DNA of 64,000 bases, taken from contig NC_133770.1 of NCBI RefSeq assembly GCF_003597395.2, positions 296,555,398 through 296,619,397 on the forward strand, given 5' to 3'. The stretch is from Chelonoidis abingdonii. Its lineage: Eukaryota; Chordata; Testudines; Testudinidae. Position 1 is the stretch's first letter; each line of letters begins with the position of its first letter. Made by a program: the position numbers and the translations under genes. The notes under the pieces are model-generated. The model searched no databases. It saw only the letters and a list, made by a program, of their open reading frames with translations, and was not told where the DNA came from. This document shows positions 43,603-53,606 of the stretch, piece by piece.

Positions 43603-44394
43603 ACTAAAATGCCAGGTAAGTGTAGAATTTTGGTTAGATGTGGCTGTATTCCACCTGCACGCCCAGCACAGAGAGACCCTGTAAATATGTATAGCAGACA
43701 ATATCCTTTCCACTGAAATGCTGTATGGCCTAGGAAGCATGTTGGAAATGGGGCTCCCAGGGGGTAGATCAGAATCTAGGGAGCCGCTGCTGTAAGCCCT
43801 ATGCTTCCGCTCCTGCACAGAGTAACATCTGCATCAAAATCCCAGATGAGTGGCACTGACTAGCCCAGCACACTCTGTGACTCCCACCAGAAGTGGATGT
43901 GGGAGCCCTAAAAATTGGAGATGGAAAAGCCCTGATAGGTCGCTGCTCCACTCCTCTTTCATGGCGGGTGTTGTTCCATAAAGTGTACTCTGGCATTTTC
44001 GCCAGTCTAGTGTCTTGATGAGGCTTCACCACTTCCCTTGGGAGATTATTCCACAGCCTGCAGGAGGATTCTCCTGATTGTCATCTCACATTTTCCTTTG
44101 CTCATTTTGCCCCATTATCCTTAGGTACCAGACTGTATTGGGGAACCTGACTGTGACACCAGACACAAACACCTGGCCTTGAAGCACAGACTGGCCCAAA
44201 TTGTGCTTTAACAGTCTTCACTGCATTGTGCTGTGAATTCACTGCTGACGTAATTCCTTTGATTTCAGTGGAGTTGCACCTGCTAACACCTGACCAAAAT
44301 GTGATCCTTATGACCTATGGGTTGTGTAATACCAAAGTGTTTTTGACTGTGTGGTAACTACTCACCTCTTCCCTTCAAAAACAACAGTAACACA
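43603..44394. other. Unassigned sequence
   Basis: No gene or recognised repeat. Confidence 0.4.
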
Positions 44395-44830
44395 GGAAAA
44401 TGGGAACTGCCAAATGTCATCAGACCAGCGGTCAGTCTAGTCCAGTATCTTGTCTTTGAGAGTGGCCAGTATCAAATGCTTCAGTGTTAGGTAGTTAAGA
44501 AATTACCTGCAGACTGGGCAAGTTTCTTCCTAAGCCCATATATTTACAGGTTTGGCTTATTCCCTGAAGCATCAGGGGTTAAAAATCTTCCAAAACATTT
44601 CATGTAAAAAAACCCATATTCATGACATTTTTGGTATCCATTTAAATATCTATTCTTTATTTTAATCCTGCTAAACTTTGGACTTCAATGATTTCTTGTG
44701 GCAGGGAGTTCCACAGAACAATTGTGGGTTGTATGAAAACATATTTCCTTGTATTAGTTTTAAATATTCAGTCGCTGTTGAATGGCGTCTAGTCCTTGCC
44801 TCATGACACAGGATGAAGAGATGCGACTCA
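44395..44830 (-). mobile_element. Old CR1-type LINE fragment
   Basis: 'ggaaaatgggaactgccaaatgtcatcagaccagcggtcagtctagtccagtatcttgtct', then 'gacttcaatgatttcttgtggcagggagttccacagaacaattgtg', all in reverse orientation to CR1 coding. Confidence 0.75.
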
Positions 44831-44831
44831 T

Positions 44832-44965
44832 CTGTTATACATAGATTGCAAACTTTCTGGGGCAGGACTTTCTTTGCGTTGTGTTTATACAGAGCCTGGC
44901 ACAGTGGAGTTCTGGTCCATGACTGGAGCTATCAGGGCTACCCCAGTACAAATTATAAACATTAT
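44832..44965 (+). repeat. Ancient interspersed repeat copy
   Basis: 'agattgcaaactttctggggcaggactttctttgcgttgtgtttatacagagcctggcacagtggagttctggtccatgactgg'. Same family as 43480-43575. Confidence 0.6.
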
Positions 44966-45029
44966 CTCCATACCACTCATTATTTCAAATGCCTTTGTCC
45001 TGTGGTAGCTACTTTGCAGAAAGAGTTCT

Positions 45030-46528
45030 TGTGACCGGTTCCCCCTAGGGTGTCACCTGGAACTGGGGTACCACTGATCCCTCTGACCCACCACCCTAGA
45101 TTCCTTCTCACCCTGTGCTGCCATGACAAGCTGCAAAGCCCTCCAGCCTGCTCTTTCACCAGCATTCACACAGGTCGGGACACACCCAGTTGCAATTACA
45201 TGCAGGCTCTCTAACCGCCAGTTTACCAGCTTAGGACCCCAGAGCAGTACCATCCTGCCCACGTTAAATCTGGCCAGTATATGGGTTTAATACTTGGTCT
45301 GCCTCTCCTTCAATGTGAAGAGAACAATGCACACTTGTGGTAACCAAGCAGAGATTTTTCCCAAGCACGCCATTCAAAGCTCACTGGTTTGGATTAAAAC
45401 ATAAAATAAGTTTATCAACTACAAAAGATAGCTTTTAAGTGATTATAAGTGATAGCAAACAGATCAAAGCAGATTACATAAGAACATAAGAATGGCCCTA
45501 CTGGCGCAGACCAAAGGTCTTTCAAGCCCAGTATCCTGTCCTCTGACAGTGGCCAATGGCAGGTGCCTCAGAGGGAATGAACAGAACGGGTTATCATCAA
45601 GTGATCCATCCTCTGTTGCCCATTCCCAGCTTCTGGCAAACAGAGGCTAGGGACACCAATCCTGCCCATCCTGGCTAATAGCCATTGATGGACCTATCCT
45701 TCATGAATCTATCTAGCTTCCTTTTGAACCCTGTTATAGTATTTACCTAGTAAATAAACAAAACACAAACTAAGTTTGAGATACTAGAAAGATAGGATAT
45801 GAACTAGCAAATTCTCACCCTGGCTGATGTTAGAAGCAGGCTGCAGATTCTTATGGGACAAGTTGCACTTGCTTTATGGCTTGGAATCCCCAGGTCTTTC
45901 ATACACAGGCTAGAAATCCTGTTAGCCTGGGTCCAGCACTTCCCCCAGTTCAGTCTTCGTTCCTCAGGCGTCTTCTTGTGTGGGGAGTGAAGAACCACAG
46001 ATGATATCACTCCCTGCCTTATACAGCTTTAGCATATGACAGGAACTCTTTGTTTCAAAGCTTAGTTCGCAGACCAGTTTGTGGAAAAATCCTGACATCC
46101 CAAGATGGAGTCCAGAGACATATGGTCTGATCACATGTCCTTGTAGAGTCCTAGCAGCCATTCTCACAGGCTGTCTGGAGTGTTCTCAGGAAGGCTCACC
46201 AGATGGGAGATAAACTTCCCCTAAGGCCTGTTGTTTTCCCTAATGACTCATTGCCCTGAATAGGCCCTTCCCAACCAGCTTTCTAGATTGAAAGTATCTT
46301 GTGGGCATTACCCAGGTGTAACTACATTTGAAGTACAGATACAGAGTCAGTATTTATAACTTCAGATACAAAAATGATACATGTATACAAATAGGATAAT
46401 GATATTCAGCAAATCATAACTTTTCCAATGACACCTCACATGACTTACCTTGTACAAAATGCATCATAATTATGCCATAATCATATCATAATAATATTAC
46501 TATGACGAATATGGGGTGCAATGTCACA
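45030..46528 (-). mobile_element. Solo LTR of an endogenous retrovirus-like element
   Basis: Termini tgtgac...gtcaca, flanked by an exact 5-bp target duplication gttct (45025-45029 and 46529-46533). On the minus strand a TATAAGG motif (about 46024-46017) is placed like a U3 promoter. I recognise the sequence as a common turtle LTR. It contains a later CR1 insertion (45474-45746), leaving about 1.23 kb of LTR. No internal viral genes are present. Confidence 0.85.
45474..45746 (-). mobile_element. CR1-type LINE 3' region nested in the solo LTR
   Basis: 'acataagaacataagaatggccctactgg.gcagaccaaaggtct' at the left, ending near 'gaaccctgttatagtatttacc'. Closely similar to 15806-16137 and less diverged than the CR1 pieces at 42.8 and 44.4 kb. 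Confidence 0.85.
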
Positions 46529-46533
46529 GTTCT

Positions 46534-47427
46534 AATGACACCTTCTCTCTCCTTAGCAAGCAATTCAAGGCAACCATGAAGCACATGGAATCTCTAGCCT
46601 CCTTTGTCATCTCTTGCCACTTTAGATAACTGTGCACTAACCCTGGGCTCTGACTCAGGTTTGAGCCCAAGACCTGCTTCCGTCCACATACATATCAGCC
46701 TGACTCAGGACCTAGGTCCTAGGATCCGGCTAGGAGGGTGGGTCAGAGTCTGAGCCCTGCTGTGACTTGGGTCCAGGCCCTGTCATTTTGCAGTGTGGAT
46801 GCATCTCAGACCCAAGTCAGAAGGTCTGAGCAGTGCAGTGTGGACATGTTAGCATGGCTGCAAGGCCCCAGTCCAACAGCTTTAAATCCTGGTTTACAAT
46901 GGGGCTTGGAAACACCAAGTCCATAAGCACGTGTCCCACAGACATGGGTTTACAATGCAGTGTAGTCAGACCCTTTGTGCCCATTAGGCCTTGTGGTCTG
47001 TGGGCTCTCTCCCTTGGAAGCAGCATCAGGGGCCAGCTCCTTTTCCAAAGGACATTCCATTCCCCACAAAGCATTCTGTTTTGCTGATGTGCATCTTTTA
47101 ATTGAGAAGAAAAATCTTTGGGGGAGAGGCTATGGAAGCAGGGGCAGGAGAGAAGAAAATTAAAAAAATTAGTTTGAAAGAGGACGTGCAATTCACATTC
47201 TGGGCAGGCCCAGTGCCAAACCAGCACAGCCAACTGACAGCTAAACACACACCTTTCTACCTACAACTGCCCTCTTGCAGCTCCAGCCCCTGCTCACACT
47301 GCGGGTGTCACAGATGCCTTTGGACCAGAGCACTGTCTCTCTGATAGTGAGAAAGGGAGCTTGGAAGCACTTTTCATGTTGGTGTTTGGTGCAAGCCATG
47401 CCATGTAATTAGCAACCTCACTGGGGA
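46534..47427. other. Mostly unassigned; possible TIR element at 46630-46970
   Basis: 46630-46970 carries repeated 'gacccaagtc / gacttgggtc' and 'cagtgtggatgca / gcagtgtagtcagac' motifs in inverted arrangement and resembles a dispersed element, but edges are not clear. No gene seen. Confidence 0.35.
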
Positions 47428-47660
47428 CAGCAGGGGGGAGAGAGAGAAATCAGAGGGAATGGGGGTAAAACAAGGGGAGAAAGAAAGTCAGTGGGGGGAG
47501 GATGTTGAGATCAGGGGGAAGGAAAAGGGAGAGTAAAGGGGTGGGGGACAGATGAGACCAGAGAGTGAAATGAAAGGAGGTGGGGAGAAAAGGTGTCTAA
47601 GGAGCATGTTGAGGAGGTGGGAGGGAGGGAGTGGGGAAAGCTAGAATTGGCCTGGCAGGC
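47428..47660 (+). repeat. G-rich polypurine tract
   Basis: Over 200 bp of almost only A and G with many runs of 3-7 G (for example around 47428-47435, 47492-47500, 47536-47548). It could form G-quadruplex or triplex structures. Confidence 0.8.
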
Positions 47661-48044
47661 CCTGCCAATGACAGCCAGCACCCACTGGGGACTGCCTCTG
47701 GTGGGCTGTCCCTGTAGGGAGGGCCCTGCTGGCTTGCAGGAGGAAGATGCCGTTGTCCAGCCCAGTAGCTCAGGCCCGGGATGGGTGGCAGGGGAAGTGC
47801 CTCATGTTGTGAGAAGGCAGGTGAAACAGGTCTCTGCCCCAGAGCAAGAATCTGCAGCAGCCTGGCCAGAGGCCCTTTGCTTTGGTTCCCGTTCAGACTG
47901 CCCGCAGAAAGGGGGGTGGGATCCCTTTCCCCGCCCTGTTCTGAGATCTGTAGCCTAAGGTGGTGGGGGCGGAGCATGTCCTAGGAGCCTTGCAGGATGC
48001 TCAAAGGGCTGGAGCCCCCCACCTTTTTACCCTCCCCATTGGCC

Positions 48045-48152
48045 ATTATCGTTCCCTCCTCCTTCCCCTCCCCTCTCTCTGCTTCCCTCCCTTCTCTCCC
48101 TTTCTTCCTTCTCTTTCCCCTGCTTCTCTGTCTTCCCCTCTCCTCCCTTCAT
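48045..48152 (+). repeat. Polypyrimidine tract
   Basis: About 100 bp of C/T-only runs (ttcccctcccctctctctgc and similar). Partnered by a purine-rich stretch at 48690-48797. Confidence 0.8.
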
Positions 48153-48349
48153 CCACAGGCAGCCCCGTGCCAGGAGGACGCAAGCTTTTCCAGCTTCCTT
48201 CCTGGTTAAACTCAAACCATCCCCCGCCCCTCTGTCATGAGGCTGCATCCCAGCCAGCGAGCACTTGCTTCATCCAACACGGGATGGGGACAGAGTTCGG
48301 CCCTTTATCCAAACCGCCTTCCCCCATAACCTGGTCTCCCTCGCTCTCT

Positions 48350-49330
48350 GTCTCCAACACACGCTGTGCTGGTCTGCACGCAGACTCCCTGATGGCAACC
48401 CAGCCGCGCACGCGAGGAGGGTTAATCTTTGCTCCTTTCTCCTGCCAGGGAAAACCTCTGTCTGGGGCAAATAAATCAAGGAGCCTGAATCCGAGGGAAT
48501 GCCCCGAAGGGAAACTTCCAGCCTCTCTCTGCAGGGGAGAGGTCCACGGCAAGGCGTGACGGGCTCGCAGTTGATCACAATCCCGTGCCCCTGGACCAAG
48601 GCAGGGCGCATCTTCTCCCTGGCGAGCGGGGCTGGCTCTCCGGCGACCTGCCCGGGTTGCATTTCCCGGGCACTTCTCTTGTCTCTGGGGATGGAGCGAG
48701 GGAGGGGAATGCTGGAGAGGAGGAGGGAAGGAGACACAGTGGTGGGGGGAAGGAGAGAGAGGACGCAAGGGACGCGGGGTCGGAAGGGGAGAGGTGAAGC
48801 GCGCAAGGCTTCAGGGTGCGCCTCTCTGTCCCCCCTTCCTTACCCCTGGCGCTCTGCTGCTCTCCATTCCGGCGGCGCTTCTGCCTCCCCCCTTAGCTCT
48901 CTCCTGCCTGGATCTCCCCAGCGTGCGTGAAAGAGCCTCTCCAGAGCAAGCGAGCGAGCCGCTGAGGTCCCTGCGCCTCGCTGCGGGCTTCCCCTCTCTC
49001 AGCCAGAGCGCTGCGCTCCATCCGATCCGGCTTCGCGTCCAGCCCTGCCTCGCTGCTGCTGTGACTGCAATCTTCCCAGGATGTGTTACCTGCCCGGCCT
49101 CCTCAACATGAGGACTCTTGAATTTGGGGATTTATATGTAATTTAACTGCACAAGCACTAACCACCACTGCCCCCACCCCTTCACGTCCCGGCTCCCCGG
49201 CGGAGCAAAGTTCCCCGGAGAGGCTGCGTTGCCCGGTTCTCAGCGCTCCCTTGGCTCCTGCAGCTCTCGCCAGGCCAGGGGAGAATGCCCTGTGCCAGAA
49301 TGTGCCCGAGGAGGGGCTCGGTCTATAGCC
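48350..49330. promoter_or_regulatory. CpG-rich promoter region
   Basis: CpG density and GC content rise through this stretch (for example 48405-48420, 48545-48570, 48640-48680, 48770-48800, 48920-49060). The overlapping 100-200 codon frames on both strands in this area are typical composition artefacts. It lies immediately upstream of a TATA box and a candidate first exon. Confidence 0.65.
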
Positions 49331-49343
49331 GCCTGGTCCAGAG

Positions 49344-49346
<3 letters not shown>

Positions 49347-49404
<58 letters not shown>
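49347..49404 (+). repeat. (GT)17(GA)12 compound microsatellite
   Basis: A GT run at 49347-49380 is followed directly by a GA run at 49381-49404, about 75 bp upstream of a TATA box. Confidence 0.95.
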
Positions 49405-49478
49405 TCCCTCCCTCTCTCCTAGCGCTCCCTCCCTCCAGCCCTCCCTCTCTCACTCTAATGTGTGATCTGGGAAGCTTA

Positions 49479-49486
49479 TAAAAGCC
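49479..49486 (+). promoter_or_regulatory. TATA box
   Basis: TATAAAAG within gaagcttataaaagcctg, at the downstream edge of a CpG-rich region. A start about 25-30 bp downstream would fall near 49505-49515. Confidence 0.6.
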
Positions 49487-49507
49487 TGATGTAATCCTTA
49501 ATGCAGC

Positions 49508-50073
49508 CCCTGGCTACACAGACTGGATCTAGTTTCACAGAGAGGGAGAGCGAGCGAGCGGTTCAGAAGTGGGAATTGAAAAGAGGGAAAGAAAGAAAAA
49601 AAAAGCAGACAGACCCCAGTGGATCTTAACCAACGTCTCTTTCCCAGGAGGACCGTTCTCTCTCTGCACTGGTGGGAAAGCTGCCCTGAACCTCCTTTTA
49701 ATGTTTTTCAAAGAAGACTTGCTTGTCTCCGTGGATCTAATCATCGGTTGGTTTTTAATTGTATTTTCCCCGCTCTGCTAAGGATTCATTTATTTATTGC
49801 TTTTCGCTCCCAGCCGCCTTCCTGCAGAGACGCCAAAGGTATTTTTCTTTTAGGTTTTTTTTTTCAATCAAAGTTAAATATTTTGAATACAAGAGCGAGT
49901 GGGGTGGGAGGGGGAGAGGGTAGGAAGAGGGCGAGCGAGCCAGAGCCCTGCCTCGTTCTCTAGGACTTCACACGCTGCCAAATGTTTGTTTGGTTATCCC
50001 TGGATTTGTTGGTGGTTTCTATTGGGAATTGGACAGAAAAGGAGAGCGGGATATAATCTAGAAAGTCCATCAG
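49508..50073 (+). other. Candidate untranslated first exon of an unidentified gene
   Basis: Bounded upstream by the TATA box at 49479 and downstream by a strong splice-donor consensus CAG|GTAAGA (50071-50079). It contains no long open frame that continues into the donor. A 24-codon upstream-type frame with a hydrophobic start (MFVWLSLDLLVV..., 49982-50056) ends before the donor. A second donor-like site (aag|gtattt, near 49839) and an acceptor-like ttctctag (near 49961) allow alternative structures. Gene identity unknown. Confidence 0.45.
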
Positions 50074-50079
50074 GTAAGA
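50071..50079 (+). other. Splice donor-like site
   Basis: CAG|GTAAGA matches the vertebrate 5' splice-site consensus nearly perfectly. The intron would begin at 50074. Confidence 0.5.
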
Positions 50080-52944
50080 TGCTTCTTTCTTATTGATGGG
50101 GGGCCGGGTGGGGAGAAAGCGAGGGGCACTTCCTCGGCTTGCTGTCCTGCTTTGGATGCAGGGTGGGCGCTTCTAGTCATTGGACGGCAATGCAAAAAGC
50201 AGGACCCGAGAATGAGAATCTGAGGTTTCCTTTTGAACCAGGCTCGGAGATCATGTTAACCCATCCTCTCTCTCGGGCACATACTTTCTCCTCCCTTTCA
50301 GTTCCAAGCCAAAGCTTCCTACCTTCCATTTGAAGTTTTGTCGCTTTTGTAGGCGCAGGTCCTGTGGGTAACACAAGCCGGCGCCGTGGAAAATACTGGT
50401 GCGCCTAGAACAAGCGCAGGCATGCACGCGCAGCCCGGGGAAATGAACCACCCCATCCGTACGGGTGCTCTGAGGGACGGGAGCGGGGAGGATATGAAAC
50501 AAACCGATGGGGGAAGAAAGAAGAGGAAACTAGCACTCTCCAAAGATTGCCCCCCTGCTGCAAAGCCAACGTGCTCTAAACTGCACAGTGGCGTGGGGCT
50601 ACCTGTGGTTGAGAGGCAGATTTCAGGCTGACATGCCCTAGACTGTGGAAAACAAAGTGTGTGATGGCATCGCAGTTGTGTTTACTTACAGCGGGAGTGA
50701 CTCGCCTTTCCTCCGCAGCCTCCATCTCAGTCCTCCCTCCCCAGGGGACTTTTGGTAGCCATCCAGCCCTTCCGTTTTGGTTTTATCACCAGCGCACCGC
50801 TGCAGGCAATCGTTTGAAAAGGCGCAAACCTTTACTGTCCCTCTCTCTCCATCTCTTCCCCCACCCCGCTCCTCCCTTTATCAACACTTTATCTCACATC
50901 TTAGAAAACGATCCTTTAACACAGGTGCAGATCAAACCTCCCCACACCCAGTTTCAATGCTGCTGAAGATATTGCGCGTTCAGTATTTTTAAAACCTAGG
51001 CATGAATTAGCCAGCACTGTGGAAAGAAGAACACTCCCTCAGGGATGCTTAACTACAGGGCACCTTGTTCTAAATCACCCAGTGTGGCAATGAACAGCAG
51101 AATGTGTCGGTCTTTCCCTCTCCCCATCCACCTCTTCCTTTTTAAAATATATTTCACTGCGTGACATTGTGTGTAGATGATATGACGGGGGTGATCAAGG
51201 TACACTCCAGCCTTCACATATAGATATTTCAGCCAGGGCTCTTAGAAGGCTGGTCGAAAACAGAAGGCTGAGGATTAATGTGCATTTTCCCACCGATGTC
51301 CAACCGGATTCTGTCCAAGCACTGGATACAAAGAGGCAGGAGCCTCTGTCAGGGGTTTTCAATAAACTCAGCAAGGGAGCTGGTACTTTTTTATTGACTG
51401 GAGCGCAGAGAAGCAAAGGTATGACTCATGCACGGGACCACTGCCCGGTTCATGCGAATCATCCACAGGAATAAATTGCACCCAGGAATGTGAATATCAA
51501 AGCAAAGGGCAGAATAAACAAATAACAGAACAGACCCCAACTCTGGCGAGGATCTTGCTATGTTCAGGTTCAAAGTCTCTAGAAATATAGACCCAGACAG
51601 GTCCTGCGCAGTTGACATGAGTGGTGAGAGCAAAACCCACCTTGCCCAGATGCTAACACCTGCCTGTGCCACTAAGCGATTTCCAGCGCCTGAAATGCAC
51701 ATGATCTCTGGACGCAACACCTCGGGAAGGATGCTGTCATTGTACAAACAGGCGGACATTGGGAAACACTTCGTGCCTGGCAAATGGGTCTCCCCCTTCT
51801 TTCCCCTCTTCCTTTACCTGTTGATTATTTGTTTATATGATCTCACACGGCAGTTGCAGCGTTATTAAATTACCCCGAGCAGGCGGTGGAGTTGATTCTA
51901 GCGACTTTAATAAGGACGGAGTAACGAGGGAATATTGGTAATAATGAGCGTAGACTCTGGCGATCTCCAACGGAAAATAGATCAGCTGAGAGATGAGCTT
52001 GGAAGCTGCATAAAGATGGGATTGGTGGGGTGGGAGGCAGCCTGGGGCTGTAATGGAAACAACCCCCTTCCCATTACATCGATTCCAAATTCACCTAGGT
52101 CCTGCAGTTCTTACGCCGGCTTCGACCTCAGTTCTCTGGATCCACTCCCCATCGACGCCCCAGGGAGATTATTTGAGCCAATGCCTATAACTGCTTTGCT
52201 TCGGATGCTGCTGAAAATCGCAGCGGCTGTAGATGCGGGCAGCTGGGAAGGGGTGTGTGGATCCGAAGAGGGCACGTTTTAAATAATCCTTTGGTGGGGG
52301 AGGGGGAGGAGAATGGGTGAAATGCTTTAAAAATCCAGCCCTCTCCCCCTGAGGGGTAGGTTCCCAAATGGAAAGAGAGATGCTGTGTTGAGTGTCCTTT
52401 GCTCCGGGAGCTGGAGGCTCTGGCAGAGATCTCATTTCACTTTCCAATCAAGGAGCAGGGATTATTCCCCCCCCCCCACCCCCGCTCCATGGAGCTCTTC
52501 CATTCGGAGTTATCCCGGGGTCAGTGCGCATTATGCCTCCCGAACTTACTTCACTGCGGAGGACGCAATAGAAAGAGCTGAAGACAAGCGGAGCGTGGGG
52601 GGGGACTCCTGGCGCCTGGCCCTTGGCAAATCACCCGCAGTTGAGCACTACCTGGCAAATTGAAATCTATGAGCCTTTGCAGAATTACAGATCTGCGAGC
52701 CTTCCCTTCCCCAGCCAGCCCCCTGGCAGGTTTTGAACAAGGTGATTTGAATCCTCTGGGTTTGTGAGCACCATTCGGTTTGAAATGGTCTGCACTCTTC
52801 AAATGGATGTTCAGGGCTAGAGGAAAACGGGTGGCTGGATGCGTAGCGGGTACCAGTGAAGGCTGAAGTGCCGTGGTTATGTATATCTGTTTATGGCTGT
52901 ACGTGATTAAGGGCGGTAACAAATCTTCATATCGCCGTTGTGAG
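50080..52944. other. Unique-looking sequence downstream of the candidate exon
   Basis: No repeat family recognised except a C run at 52469-52478. GC content declines from the promoter. Open frames (up to 130 codons) overlap on both strands without motifs. Consistent with the start of a first intron, but this rests on the donor call. Confidence 0.4.
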
Positions 52945-53020
52945 GTAGATAAATATTACACCCCTCCTTGATTTATAAACATTGGGAAACTGAGGCAGAG
53001 AGGGGAAATGAGTCATCAGG
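52945..53020 (-). mobile_element. MIR fragment
   Basis: 'tgatttataaacattgggaaactgaggcagagaggggaaatgagtcatcagggattt' resembles the MIR core in reverse orientation. Confidence 0.5.
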
Positions 53021-53544
53021 GATTTGCGCTCCCCAGGCGCGTTTGCCTCTCTGTTTGGAGGGGGAGAGTGGGGTCCCAGTTCGCTCTCAGAGGAGCCAGG
53101 AGCTACTTCTGAGAAAGAGAGAAGCCACCTGCTTTGGAACTTGCTTCCTCTAGTCTCAGGAGGGACTCGCAGCTGAGTGTGAGATGAACTGCAAGGCGCC
53201 GCTTTGTCTGCCTTCGCCTCTCCTTCCTAAGGTTACTTGTCCCACCATCCTGGCCAACCCCCGCAAGCCCCTTCGGGAGAGGGGTGCTGGGTTTTTTTAA
53301 AATTAAAATAATGCTAATAACCTAGTCAAATCTCCCATTTCTAACCCACTTTAGCAAACCCCACCCCATCAGAGATTTACCATGGTCAGGGTTTAGCTTG
53401 AGAAGGATTATTACAGTCTCCTGCATTCAGTACTGCACAGCTACAGACAAACTAAGTGTGTGTGCGTGTGTATATATATGGGGGGAAGCGGCTGTGTAGA
53501 TCCATTTTCTGTTCTTCCTTGTTGCAAAGGACCGTGAGCCACAA
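53021..53544. other. Unassigned sequence
   Basis: No gene or repeat recognised apart from a short TG/TA tract at 53456-53479. Confidence 0.4.
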
Positions 53545-53606
53545 TTGTCCTTGATGTAACTCAGCTGACTTCAGTGGATTTACACTTTGGATGGATTTGG
53601 CCCTGG
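53545..53606 (+). mobile_element. Small palindromic element remnant
   Basis: 'gatgtaactcagctgacttcagtggatttacactttggatggatttggccctgg' belongs to a family also seen at about 57060-57105 and 58196-58255 ('gagttacgccatggatgaatttggccc'). Confidence 0.5.

Noticed and set aside
47960..48559. 199-codon open frame (+) in the CpG-rich region
   Set aside because: Low-complexity Leu/Ser/Pro-rich composition from a polypyrimidine tract, overlapped by 177- and 178-codon frames on the other strand; no domain, signal or splice context.
51935..52282. 115-codon frame (+) in the presumed intron
   Set aside because: No recognisable domain. A weak possibility of an exon remains but no acceptor/donor pair convinced me.
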